64,000 bases of DNA from Phylloscopus collybita (lineage: Eukaryota; Chordata; Aves; Passeriformes; Phylloscopidae), in contig JAJNNQ010000002.1 of NCBI GenBank assembly GCA_027886175.1, positions 12,644,001-12,708,000 of the forward strand, written 5' to 3'. This document shows positions 1 through 11,789 of this stretch, in pieces. Position 1 is the first letter of the stretch; every line of letters begins with the position of its first letter. A program made the position numbers and the translations under genes. The notes under the pieces were generated by a model, which saw only the letters and a list, made by a program, of their open reading frames with translations, did no database searches and was not told the DNA's origin.

Positions 1-3000
1 AAAGCCTGAAAGTAGGGCAAGAAAAAAATTGGTTTTATAGGGCAGATAAAGGAAAACTTTGTTTCCAAATTGAGTTGTATTTTTTCAGTTATTTCTGACT
101 ATGAAAGTATTAGTTCCTTGCTTTATGACCTAGTCCTACCCCATGAGCTGGATCTTTCACAAGACAGTATCTTCTGCAATGCATATGCATTGCTTTTTGA
201 GTCAATATTGGCATGAGGTTCACATGGTTACTCCGTTTTTCTGAAAACATCAATCCCTGGCTTTGCAATGCAAGTAGTAGTTTACTATTGTCATCAAAAC
301 AACAGAAATATAAAATTGTGCTTGAATTAAATCCCACAAATACGATGATTATTTGACAGCTGCTTCTGTATTTTTCTGAGGGTTGTAATTTACAAGTTAG
401 ATTAACTATCAGTATTTTCAACATATTTCAAAAATAATATATAATAGTTGTTAAGGAAAGCAATGACAAATCCTGGCATTAGAACCACTGGCAGTATATC
501 TATGCTTTTGCAATGTGTTACACCTCTTAGAAACACTCAGTTCTGCCCAAGGACAATGCAGCAAAGAATTAAAATTCAAGCACTAGAGGAAGACTCTTTC
601 CTCCTGAATAAATGAAGGAAAACAAAGATGGAAAAATACAGAAAACAAAACAATGAATGATTTTGCCAGGATTCATACCAAATATTGCCATGCTTTGTCA
701 ATGTAGATTGAACTAATGGTTTCCTGTTTGAAAATCTCAATGTGTACAAAAATATATGGTACAATATTCTAGTCAGAGCAGCAGTTGGCATTGGCCTCAC
801 TGGGATTGCAGATAGTGACTCAGGGTGGAAGTGGTCACAGACTCCATGGATCAGACATGCAAAATGCATATGGGCAACTTGTTATATATGGGAGTCATCT
901 CATATTACGCACTAGGGAAAACACAGGCTTGATAACTACCAGAGTTTACAATGTTTATTTGCAAAATAATGTAGTTTGCTTACAAATTTTCTAGCAAAAG
1001 ATGGGAGAAACACTTTGTCTGCAGTAAGTACAAGGCATAAGGAAGCCCGTGACCAAGGCAGAGCTAATAGATCAATAGGCCTGGCATTCTGCAAGAAAAG
1101 CAGAGTCAGCTGAAGGGTGCCACCACACCAGGGCTAAATCATTTCTCCCCACCAATATGTGGCGATAACAGAGGAGGGAGGAGCACAGACAGCCCCTGGG
1201 GCAGCCATGCAAGAGGGAGATGAAAACCACCTCCCTGCACCCCAGCTGTGGGAAAGGGGTAGGGGAAAACATCCCAAAGGTGAAGGGGTCGGATTGCTGG
1301 AGAGGGGCAGGAGAGGCAAAGCTGGCAGAGCTGTCGCTGAGGTCTCCTGTGTCTTGCCCATGCCCTGCAGTTGGGGTGCCACAGGTTTGGCAGGGAGCCC
1401 TGTGCTCCCCTCCATGACAGCAAGTCTCCTGAGAGGCATGACCAAGACTCAACTGTCCTGAGGCAGTGGCATTTTCCTTGAAAAACACATTTTTATTGCT
1501 TTACAAATTCATTATAACAAGGGACTCATGTTCAGACTGAAGGACACACTTATTATTGTCCTGTGGTTTTCAATTAATAAGTTCACAGCTAACAGTTTTT
1601 AAGTACAGTGAATCATGCAAATTTCCATATCACAGCAGCTAATTTATTTGTTTGTTGAGGAATAGCAGGTGCCACATGAATCTGTTTTGAAATGAATTCC
1701 AAGAAAGGCAGATGACTGTGGTCCAAGCTGTGGGAGGAGGGAGCCGGAGGGACTGGAGGGATAATGTAAGGAAGGCTCTCTGCAGTGCAGGGTGTCTAAT
1801 GGGGGATATGAACGTGAAATGAGCAGCAGCACAGATCTAATATCCAGGGGACTGATCCTGGATAACGGGGTGATTTCTGGCCAGAACTAACACGACTGCA
1901 TCTCCAGGTTGGAATGATAAAATCCAGGTGCTTTCTGTATATGATTGCCAATTACTTCATTCTGTCTTCCACACACGGTTCCAGCTTTTGTTCCCCAGGC
2001 AGTTTTCACTGCTGGTTGCAAACACAAGGATCATTAAGTTACAAGCTGGATTTATTTACCGTTTGCAGCTAGATCTGAGAATAGTTGTCTCTTATACCAG
2101 ATTTTAATTTCAAGTCTGTCTTATGGGTATATAAGATGTGTTCTTACCTGTTCTTGCAATTTCACACAATTATGCCTTGGACTGAGTTCTGCCTGTAAAG
2201 TGCCATAACAGAGCTCAGAGGGAGACTCAGGCAAGAAAGGCACTGCTGTGCCAGAGGTTTGCAGAGCACAGGAATGTTGTGGCTTGTGGCATTGCTGCTG
2301 TAGAGCTGAGACACAAGCACAGCACACAGAGAGTTCTGAAGAAAATGCATCAGGCTAAAGCCGTGTCTAGGTGAACTCCAAAGGGCAGGTGCAAATGCCC
2401 TGCTCACTCAGTGTTCACACAGATAACCTGCAGCTTGTGTGGATGCCCTTATACTGAAGTTGCCACTGTGTTTTTTGAACTGGTCTATGTGGAGAAGGAA
2501 ATCCAGCAGGTATTTTCATGACCTTTTCTAAATAATCAACACCTTAGGCAAGGAGCTGGGCTCCAGATCCATCTCATTTTTAGGCACATGAGGCTTTTAA
2601 GTGAGCTGTCCTCAGCTATGTCATTGGTGAAAGGAACTTCAGAGATTATCCATCACCTCAGATCTGGTGACTTGATTTCTGATTTAGCTATGGAGGTGGG
2701 CTAGGGATCCTGATCTTTTCAAACAGTGAGATGATTTGAGATGTCAAACGCAAGGAGAGGTTGGTACTACACTGGCAGCACCCTTCCCACAGGTAGCAGG
2801 TCATTGACTCACCTTTCTGAGCCCACTTTCAAGTCATTATTTTAATTTTCTTTTTTTAAATCAGGCTGAGATATGGGCTAAACAAGTCTGCAAGCCGTGC
2901 ACTTTCGCTGCTTTATAAGACAGCTCAGCCTTCCTTATTGTAGTCATCTGTGCAAATGGTAGCCCCTAAATGCTTACACAGTGAGTCTATATTTTAAACT

Positions 3001-3712
3001 ATAATTTCAGTGTAAAAGTGACAGGAGGCCTAAGCAGGCTATCTGAGGGATAGACTGAATGATGTTCTTGATGTTTGAAATGAGATGAAAGAGTCCCTGA
3101 TACAGAGAAGCCCATTCGAGATAATGGCAGCGGAAGAGGAAATGGTTCCTGCAGCACGAGAGATGAAAGTGGAAGGGGGAACACTTATGTAGCTGTGAGA
3201 GGAATTTGTCTGGTTGTGACTGAAAAAGAAAAGATGCTGAAAAGAAATAACATCATGAAAGTAGTGAGGTGGAAATGATGATGAACATTTTTTAATAGGG
3301 AAATAAACCACAGATCAGAAATAGGCAAGAATTTAACCAGAGTGAGATAGTACTAAAAAGTTTCCTGATGCATCTCTTCACACAGGATGGAAATACACAT
3401 TAAGTGCTAAGATTTAATTAAAAACATATTAAACTGAGTAACTCCTCTGACTGTCTTACACATGTAATTTTTTCCTGTTTTTAATTTTGTTTAACCATCC
3501 AGAATGGGGAAACTGCAGAGTTCCTGAAATTCAAGGAACCTGACTTGAATTTGATGGTTCCTTTTACAACCCATAAAACTCATATGGATAATAAAGAGCA
3601 TTTCTGACCTTCCACATTAAGATCAGTCTGACTGCTTCCCCCATATTCAACCCATCTGTCTTCTTCTGGATCTGTACTTCTCTTCAACAGTGAAAAAAGC
3701 CCCTAACAGAAA
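1..3712. other. Non-coding DNA, no gene recognised
   Basis: No reading frame here has recognisable domains. The open frames are under 140 codons and several overlap on opposite strands between 1,072 and 1,488, as expected by chance in a GC-richer patch (about 1,140-1,440). On the minus strand an AATAAA hexamer lies at about 1,490, just right of this patch, but I see no exon structure leading to it. I recognise no transposon. Confidence 0.6.
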
Positions 3713-3812
3713 TGGGAAAAAACCCCAAAACAACAACAACCCAAAAAAAACAAACAAAAAACCAAAACAACAACAACAAAACTAAACAAAACCCCCCCAA
3801 AAAACCCCCACA
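3713..3812. repeat. A/C-rich low-complexity tract (CAA / CAAA / C-run)
   Basis: About 100 bases made almost only of A and C on the plus strand: CAA triplets, AAAC tetramers, A runs and a run of seven C. It lacks one fixed period, so it is a degenerate low-complexity tract rather than a clean microsatellite. Similar tracts occur at 14,356-14,455 and 50,926-50,978, and as the T/G complement at 15,076-15,290 and 19,955-20,029. Confidence 0.85.
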
Positions 3813-6800
3813 CCTATTATTTAAACTGCAAAAGACATGAAAGTACTAAAATAGTGTCTTTAGATGTGATTTAGATTTTTCTGCTTGATGGAATAAAACT
3901 CAGATGTTGCAGTGTTTTCACTCAGTGAAGATAAAGTCAGAGCATCATAGCAGACAGACTTTAGAATATCCCAAAAGCTAACATCAAAATGTTGGAGGTT
4001 TTTTCACGTTGAGAGAAGCTACTGATTCACAATGGCAGAGTTGTTGTAGCATCACTTGCATCAGAAAAGTCTTTCCTTTGAAACAGAAAAGGAACCATAT
4101 TTTTTCTAACACAATTTCACATGTTTTAAATAAGAAATAAGTAAGCAAAAACAAAGATGTTTGCTGTAATTTATGTGGCACCTGTGTACTACACTGAGTT
4201 CAAATTCTGGCCACAAACACATTTAATATGTAGAGTTCAGTTTGTAACAAAAGTCTTCAAAAACTCAGTTTCTATAAGAAAACAAATCCTATGAGTTACA
4301 GCACTCAGGTAGACCCACCAACGTCAGTGGAGATATCTTCTTTGTCAAGGTGGACTTTAAATCTCGGTCTGGCAATAAACAAAACTACACACAGAAGAGC
4401 TACTTAAATACCAACCAGCTCTCAGGGGAAAAGAGAGCATGAAAAAGAGAATCAGAAAGAGAGAAGGGGAATGAAACAACCAGAAGGGAGGAAGGAAAAA
4501 AAAAAAAAAAAAAGACATAGACTGGAATTGATCTAGAGGATAAATACAGTTAAAGGGCATGTTTAATTCAGGGGAGAAGAAAATGTCAGAAAAAGGGACA
4601 GAGGGAGGATGACAAGGACAAATAATAATGGAAAAAAAAAAATAATAGAAAAATGGAGGCTTAAAATAAGACTGAATGCTGGGAATGCTGGAGAGGTAGA
4701 GAGAAACAATGCTAAGAGGGAAAGAGAAGAAAGACTGGCATGAGCCCTCGGTGGCACTGTGAGGAGAGAGGCTTGAAAGGAGCCTCAGCTAAACAATAGA
4801 GGGATGTGAGACAGAGGCACCAGGGGGGCAGCACAGATTAAATGAGAACCAAATGTAACCGTAACAAAGGCTCTGAGACGTAGGCAATGAAAGCATGTTA
4901 AGAGGGAAATGTTTTGTGTGTGTCTGTGTGCATGTGTGTTTTCACATACTAGAAAAGATCTTCTCTCCCCCCGCCGTGCCCCCTCCACCACCCAGCAACC
5001 CAAAACACCTCAGTTTCAGCAGCAAAAGCCAAGACCACTCAATGTCGTTCTGGACTTCAATTACTATTTGTGGTGCTTTTTTCTACATCCCCTTTCTGAA
5101 TTTTCAAACAAGCACCTCTGTGGTTGCTGCCCCTCCCTCAAATCCATTAAAAAAATTGTCTCTTGCTGTGATGGCTCCAAAAGATGTGACAACCAGCAGG
5201 CTGCTGCTGTGCTGAAACTAGTGTTTGTCGTGCTGACCAGTTTCCTAGCTGTTTCCTTGTAATTTCTAGATAATTCTCTGTACCTGCTTATTGTCTTTTC
5301 CCCTGGAAAGGAAGCATTTTAGGATTGAGCTCTCTCTGTGCTTGCGCAGCAGCCAGTGAAGAGGAATATTAGCAAAGATTCTCCCATGATTGCCATAGGT
5401 CACTTTTAAAAATTTCTGTCTGTGTCTGAGGGATTCAAAATTGGCCTTTCCTTGATTGAAAGGAGGTGTTTAGCTACAACCCTGTATTGCTCTTTACACA
5501 TGCAGTACCAGAGCTGACTGAAAAGGCTCCAGGCCTGCAGGGAGATTATGGCAGCACCTGCTCAGAGCAGTGGCTGTGGCTCCCCTTATCCTGCACAGCA
5601 CGGGTGCCCAAGGCTCTGTGGCACAAGCTTGTCATGCCAAAGTTACAGGCTCCCTGCTCATAATTCATTGAGACAGGTGAATGTGCACAGATCCTCGAGG
5701 TAAGTTAGTGCTGTCCCAGTCACTCACAGAGTACATCTTGAGCCCAGGGAGCATAGGGAGGAGAGGCCAAAATGCTTAGGTTTGCTCTGTGCCTGGAGAA
5801 GCAGTAAGTCCTGTTCCCTTTGTGCCCACACTCTTCTGGAGGGTGCAGAGTGGAGGAAGGTTCTTCTGGATATGCACCAGCTTTGTCTGCAGGAAGGTGG
5901 ATTCAAACCCTGATGTCCTCTCAGAGCCAGCTGGCTGCCAGCTGTCCCACAGCACCACCCTGCTCTGCCCTGACATCTGTTCTGTTACTGGCTCAGGGTC
6001 TGCACCCATGTCTGTCCATCAGCCATCTCCTTCTCTGGCACCAGGACAGCAGATACACTCATGGCCACGGGGAGCAAAGTCTGTCCTGTGCAGCCATCTG
6101 ATGGGACAGGCAGCTGCTGGTCCAGCTGGGGAATGAGTCCCTGGAGGGACCTCCTCAGAGCCCAGCAGTAACTCAGCACATCCTTCCCCTGGATTGATGA
6201 ACCTACTTATTACTCTGTTCTCTTCTGCAAAACAGCACAGCAGCACTACCTGTGCTACCTGCTGCTCAGACAGGTGGTGAGAGAGAGCTCCTAAATCTAC
6301 ACACAGCAGTTTGTGATATTTGAAGATGTCCCTTAAATATTGACTGTTGCTGATACCTTGTGTAGATTTTGCTTTTTCAAAAAAGAACTACAGCAAGAAT
6401 TGAACAGATAGTTTGAAAAATTGAACAGGGCAAGAAAAGAAGTATGGAACAGGAACAAACCACAATTATTTACAGTGTAACTGAGCAACTTTTTACACAG
6501 AGGGTGATAGAAATAACAAAATAGTTGTTAACATGTCAGAACAGCTTCTTGGTTCCTGGTTAGATTTTTATTTTAATATTATTTTGTACCATAACCAGGG
6601 GAAAAAAAAATAATCCTCTTGAACTACTAAGTGCAACATACTGGGCAAAGAGGGGAACTGCTGAAATTACCATACAGTGCTTCAAGGAGATATTGCCTCC
6701 CAAGGAACTTCTCCAGTACCATCCAATGCAGGCTCAGGTTGTGAAATTTGGATCAAAACCTTCAAGGGAATTCTAAACTCCCCTAAATCTATTTGTGGCT

Positions 6801-6917
6801 GCAAATCTGTACATTACTGGGAGATTACAAGGATGAAGTTATGTAAGTGGATCTGAATTTCCCAAAGCTCTGAGCCATATTTCTATGCCAAGAAATTCAC
6901 ACTGAGTTTTAAAACAA

Positions 6918-6947
6918 ATGATCATTAATGATGATCTTAATGATCAT
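6918..6947. repeat. Perfect 11-bp inverted repeat with 8-nt spacer
   Basis: ATGATCATTAA at 6,918-6,928 is the exact reverse complement of TTAATGATCAT at 6,937-6,947, separated by TGATGATC. Each arm contains the self-complementary core ATGATCAT and an ATTA homeodomain-type core. It could be a paired transcription-factor site or chance in AT-rich DNA; nothing in the sequence shows function. Confidence 0.75.
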
Positions 6948-9045
6948 TGACATTGCTCCTGTAGAAGAGCCAGGGAAATGTCACCCAGTGCCATTCTTGC
7001 TGCTAAGGAGTTAAACACTTTCTTGGCTAAGGCTGCTTGCTGACCTGGCTGAAAGAGAAAAAGCAGCTGTAGGTCAGTGAGTGAGATTGCCCTTCCTTTA
7101 GAACTGCCCAAGAAGATTACAATAAGTGTGTAGAGACTAAGCTAGGAATTAGAGACTGGGGAGTGCTGATTTCAGTTCTTTCACGTGCAGCCTTTGGGCT
7201 GAAATCCAGGGAGCAGTATTGGCATAAACTATTCCAGTAACAGAGGATACTTTGCTGGAGCCCACCTAGCCTGGGGGCTTGAGCATCTCCGTGCCTCAGA
7301 CTGCTGACACTTGGGCAGGGAACTGACAGAAGAAAAGGTGGATCGGTCTGATTGGATAAGTAGAGTCATGAGTAAATGATTACGTAGGGTAGAAGGGGAT
7401 CTAGGTAAAAAGGCATTATTTATAATCCTTAGATGTCTCTTTCTCTGAGACTTTCTCTTGTTCTTCGGTGAAGAGAGCAAAGGAGGTGGTGAAGGCAATA
7501 TTGAACATACATTCAGAGAAATTGTGCTGCATTTCAGTCAATGTACTGGATAAGAGATGATGTAAAAAAGATCAAATTCAGCAAATGCAAGACATGATCT
7601 AACTGCAGGTCCTGGTTTGAAGCCTTGGAAATGAGCAAGAAAAGAAGGTCCTCAATCTGCTATTTCTCTGGGTGGGTAGAAGCAGAATAAAGACAGCTTG
7701 GTTGCTGTCAACAGTAGAGATTAGAATTGATATAATTAGAGCTATATAATTTACCAACAGCCATATCTCCTCCTTAGCATTCTGAATGTCTGGCGGTGCT
7801 GGGCAGCCTGTGTCAGCCACGTTTATAACTGAGAGCCAGCTTTTTCTTTTAAAAAGGTTTTAATAACCTGTCTGTTTGAGCTTGCAAGCACCCAGCACCC
7901 TGTGTCAGCTGGCTGGCACCTGTTCTCACAACAGTAATAGAAGTAGTATATTACACTGTGGAACAGCAGTTGGCTCTTGACAATGTGACCATGAAAAGCA
8001 CCACATTCAGCTACAGCTGTACTTTAGCTTTTGATATTAAATAGAGGTAAATTCCAACAGTGAGTTCATCAACAGAGTTTTGGATAGGAGGAGAGACAAG
8101 TGTTTGTGCACTGGTTCAGAACTCAAGTCACAGATGTAGACAGTAAGGCAGAGGTCTGGAAGTGTCTCTACAAGAGTTCTACAAGAAACTAAACGGTGAA
8201 TCTGAAAGCAATTCCTTAGAGTTTTCCCAGATGAAGCAGAAGACAGGGTGCAAAACACTAAGTAGAAATCTAATGGGAAATCTTTCTGAAGAAAACCACC
8301 TGGAGGCAGATTGATTTCAAATGTGGCCTTGAAAATCACTCTGAAACCATGGTCTGTCTTTAATGCATTGAGACAAGGACCATCTCCCTTCTGTGCTGAC
8401 CTGTGCTGCAATGCAATTACCTCTCCAGCTGATTGTACAACCTTCTTCCTCACAACTGGGAGCAATTTTCATAGACCTCGTTGTTTTAGACAGTTTTAGA
8501 AATGATGGTCTATTTCTAATGCAAGAGAAGCCTAACAGTGGCTTCCCTGCTAATGGACTGTAATTACAGGATTGATCCCACATCCCTGGCAACATGAACC
8601 CTTCTGTGCTTTCTAAGGCAACAACAGCATAAATCAATGGCCTGCTACTACAAGCTTCAGAAGATTCAGGGAGAACAAACCTTGATATATACCTTGTAAG
8701 GCTTGCTAAATGGGGACAACACACACCTGATTGGCATAGTATCATTAACTTATCTCCGTGGTCATGTGAAGGATTGTTCTTGCACTGCTCTTCATTTAAC
8801 AGCTGGAAAGAAACAGATCATTTTCAGGATAGGTCTTTACACTTGAGAGTGGCTCTTTCTGTGTAAAAGGCAGCAGCAGGAGCTGCAGAAGACATAGAGC
8901 AGATGTTGAGCAAGGTTCCTCCCTTGGGGAAGAATGATCTCTTTGTTACATGAAGATATAGCACTGGCATGTTATTGGATAGGAGCAAGGATGTCACAGC
9001 ATGGACATTGACTTTTCAGTCTCTCATGGATAAAGTGTCTGCAAA

Positions 9046-9114
9046 TTCATGTTAATAAAAGAAGTTCATTTATTCATGTTAATAAAGAGAAGTACTTGTC
9101 TGTGAAGTAATAAA
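9046..9114 (+). repeat. Imperfect direct repeat carrying clustered AATAAA hexamers
   Basis: TTCATGTTAATAAA occurs at 9,046 and again at 9,073, each followed by a similar GAAGT-like end. Canonical polyadenylation hexamers AATAAA lie at 9,054, 9,081 and 9,109. This could be the 3' end of an unannotated plus-strand transcript. No coding frame upstream supports that, and such hexamers are common in AT-rich DNA. Confidence 0.6.
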
Positions 9115-10362
9115 GAGGATGCCTTTCAGTATATTAATGGCAAAAGGATAATTACATCATACTAACTTTTGTATTTGAAAGTGAGACATCTGTTATGTTA
9201 CCTTACCAAAACTAAACTTACAAAACATAATAGATCTGATTCTTCTCACCCTGTGTGCTTTGACAGGAACTGTTAAGCATGTTGCACAAAAGCCTTGGTC
9301 CAGCAATTTTTCAGCTATGCCTGCCCAAATACTCCACTGCTGTGAGTTCTGACCCTGACAGGCAGACTTGGCCTCCTGGCTTGACTTCAGACCTGCCTCA
9401 TCCCTACAGACTTGTCTGCCAATCTTAGCTGTAGGCTGAAGGCAGCTGCTCTCCCTGGACCTGCTCTGCTCATGTTGCTGGGATGCTAAGGGGCTGTGCT
9501 GGTGAGAGCTGTGTCCTGCCTGCTTTGCTGCTGTCTCAGCTCCTGCTCACCTTTCCTTACATAGCAGAGTAAGGGGAGACCCTTTTGTCTGTATGATCAG
9601 TTGTTCATGTCCAGCAAAGGCACCTAGATCCTCTAACTCTCATTTCACTGCCAGTAATGACATAACAGGAGCAGACATGGTGGGGTCCCAAAGCAACCTT
9701 ATGTAGAGTACAAATATGAGTCTGTGACAGCCAGTCCCACTAAGGTGGACCCAATAACATCCAGTGTATCAAGAGTCTTTTTCAGATTCAATTGTTCTGG
9801 ATGTCCTAGAGGATAATATTTAATTTAACAGCAGAAAAAATGTTTACTTCTTATGAATCTAGAACCTGTGTACACTGTCACATCAATCAAACCAGTGAGT
9901 AAGAGCAGTGATTCAATTAAACTCTGGGGGAAATGATCCAGTGATTTATTTGAGCCTATTTCTGCAACCAGAAAACTTTGTTGGTTATTAACAGTGAGAG
10001 CAGTTTCATCAGGTTTTTCTCTTTTTGTCATCCTATATGGTCCACATACAACAATAGTGTCACCTAAGGGAACAGAAAAATCACACCCCTGCCATCATTA
10101 AGTGTACCCAGACACTAAAAGGTTGGCTAAGAACTTTGTGTGACTTTGCATAATGTGATGTCTATTGGGTTCAGACATAACAAGAACAAACAGATAAAAA
10201 AGAAGCCAGATGAAGATGTGAGTCTGGGACTGAATCTTGGTGTTAGTGTCCAGCTGGCCTCATTATTAGCCAGATGGTAGGTTCAATATCAAGCCCCTGG
10301 AAGGGTCAACACAGCATATTACAAGATCTGCCAACTGGACTTAGGAAAAGAGGCAAAAAGGG

Positions 10363-10387
10363 AAAATAAATAAATAAATAAATAAAT
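10363..10387. repeat. (AAAT)n microsatellite
   Basis: About six uninterrupted copies of AAAT/ATAA. It is a simple tandem repeat with no associated feature seen. Confidence 0.9.
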
Positions 10388-11054
10388 CCCGTATCTATCA
10401 TGTCCATCTGCTGGGCAGAGGAACAGCCAGAAAAGGATTTCTCATGGTCTCATGTATGTGTGATCCAGGGCTGGAGCAAAGTGGCAATCCCACAGAGTAT
10501 AGATTATCCCAAGATATCTAATCCTTGCATGATACAAAACAATAACTTGTTTTGCAAACATGTTCAAGGCAATCTTTTTCTACATCTGTTGGATTAAATC
10601 TTTCTTATCTTCTAGCCCTTGTTTCCATGCTCCCATTGGCCTGTTTGCTTGCCTTTGTAAGGGCACATGAGGAGTGGCAAAATGAGAACTGTAGAAATGT
10701 GGATGATGGGCATCATTTGATATAAAGCACTTTTCACAGTTTTATTCACCTCAATGCCAGTCCAGATCACCCTGCAAGGTTCTGCAATAACCTTCCCAAA
10801 ATATGCCCTTGAATCAATTTGTTACCCATTCTGTGCATACAGAATCATGGTATATGCCCTTAAAATAAACCAAAGATTTTGGTAGATATCTACTCCTCTA
10901 GTCCTCCTCTAAAACTTCTGCCTTTTTCAATCTTTCAATTTTTTGCGCTATTTTTGTCTATTTTTCAAAGTACAGTGGCCACATTTCAATGAAAAAAACC
11001 TGACAACCTAACAGACATTCACTGTGACTTCAGATAACGGGGCAAATTGGAAAT
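10388..11054. other. Non-coding DNA before the LTR
   Basis: AT-rich sequence with no recognised gene or repeat. It ends at the 5-bp target-site duplication that flanks the LTR on the right. Confidence 0.6.
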
Positions 11055-11059
11055 ATCAT
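11055..11059 (+). repeat. Left target-site duplication of solo LTR
   Basis: ATCAT immediately precedes the TG that opens the LTR, and the same five bases follow the closing CA at 11,785-11,789. A 5-bp duplication is made by retroviral integrase. Extending to six bases breaks the match, so the length is five. Confidence 0.85.
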
Positions 11060-11784
11060 TGTCTTAGGTTATGGAACCAAAAATGTGTACTGTACTTCAT
11101 TTGCTGAAAGCAGTTGCGGAGATTTTTTTTCTTTATCTCTTGTAACTCTGAGGGGAGGGGGGTAGATGCCTTCTGATAATGGGCCAGCTGTTCAAACCAG
11201 GTGGGGCAGTGTTTCTTATCTTTCACCCCTGTCCTCCCTCCAGGGGGATATTTTCTGCTAATGGGCCATTAACACCTCCCCAAATTAACACATCCACATT
11301 CCATCACCCTATTGTGAGATGCTCTACCCAGTGAGGGGGAACCAATCATTCCTACCTAGATAAAAACTGAGACATAGGAACAAGAAGTATCTGGCTCCAC
11401 TGGATTCCTGGAGGAAGACTGGACCCTTCTCGACATCACTGGACCTTTCTCTCTCAGGATCATCTCTGCTTCAACAGAACCACATCTGCCACTCCAGGAG
11501 GTCTTACTGTGGACTGCTTCCAACACCCTGGCCAACAGGGTTGTAGCTCTGACTCTGTCAGGGTTTCTAGGATTGTTTGTTTGCTTGCTTGCTTGGCTTT
11601 GTTTTCTATTACATTTGTATTGTTAATATTCCTAGTAAAGAACTGTTATTCCTATTCCCATAACTTTGCCTGAAAGCCCTTAATTGCAAAATTATAATTT
11701 GGAGGGGGTGAGGGCTTTATATTCTCCATTCCAAGGGAAACTCCAGCTTTCCCTGTCAGATACCTGTCTTTCCAAACCAAGACA
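11060..11784 (+). mobile_element. Solo LTR of an endogenous retrovirus (725 bp)
   Basis: Complete LTR opening TGTCTTAGGTT and closing AACCAAGACA, short imperfect inverted termini of TG...CA type. In order it shows a U3-like part with GGGCCA and polypyrimidine blocks, an AACCAATCATT (CCAAT-like) element at about 11,340, a TATA-like GATAAAAA at about 11,359-11,366, a GC-richer R/U5 leader, a TTGC/TTGT-rich stretch near 11,575-11,595, and an AGTAAAG polyadenylation-like hexamer at about 11,634. This order sets the plus orientation. From memory it matches a common songbird ERV LTR type; the exact subfamily is not determined. No second LTR, primer-binding site or internal gene lies within several kb, so it is a solo LTR left by recombination. 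It may still contain a working promoter or poly(A) signal. Confidence 0.9.
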
Positions 11785-11789
11785 ATCAT
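11785..11789 (+). repeat. Right target-site duplication of solo LTR
   Basis: ATCAT directly after the closing CA of the LTR, identical to 11,055-11,059. Matching duplications on both sides show that a single provirus inserted here and that the LTR boundaries have not been rearranged since. Confidence 0.85.

Larger units (their letters stand above)
3813..10362. other. Non-coding DNA, no gene recognised
   Basis: No supported gene or transposon. Landmarks are a purine-rich stretch ending in a run of about 18 A (4,440-4,513), a GC-richer patch (about 5,500-6,260) whose overlapping open frames on both strands argue against coding, and two overlapping minus-strand frames of 142 codons each at 8,037-8,745 that share sequence in different phases and match no family I know. 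A second GC-richer patch lies at about 9,300-9,560. Confidence 0.6.

Noticed and set aside
8037..8745. Two overlapping minus-strand frames of 142 codons
   Set aside because: They overlap in different phases, have no domain and no splice context that I can defend; at most one could be real and neither is recognised.
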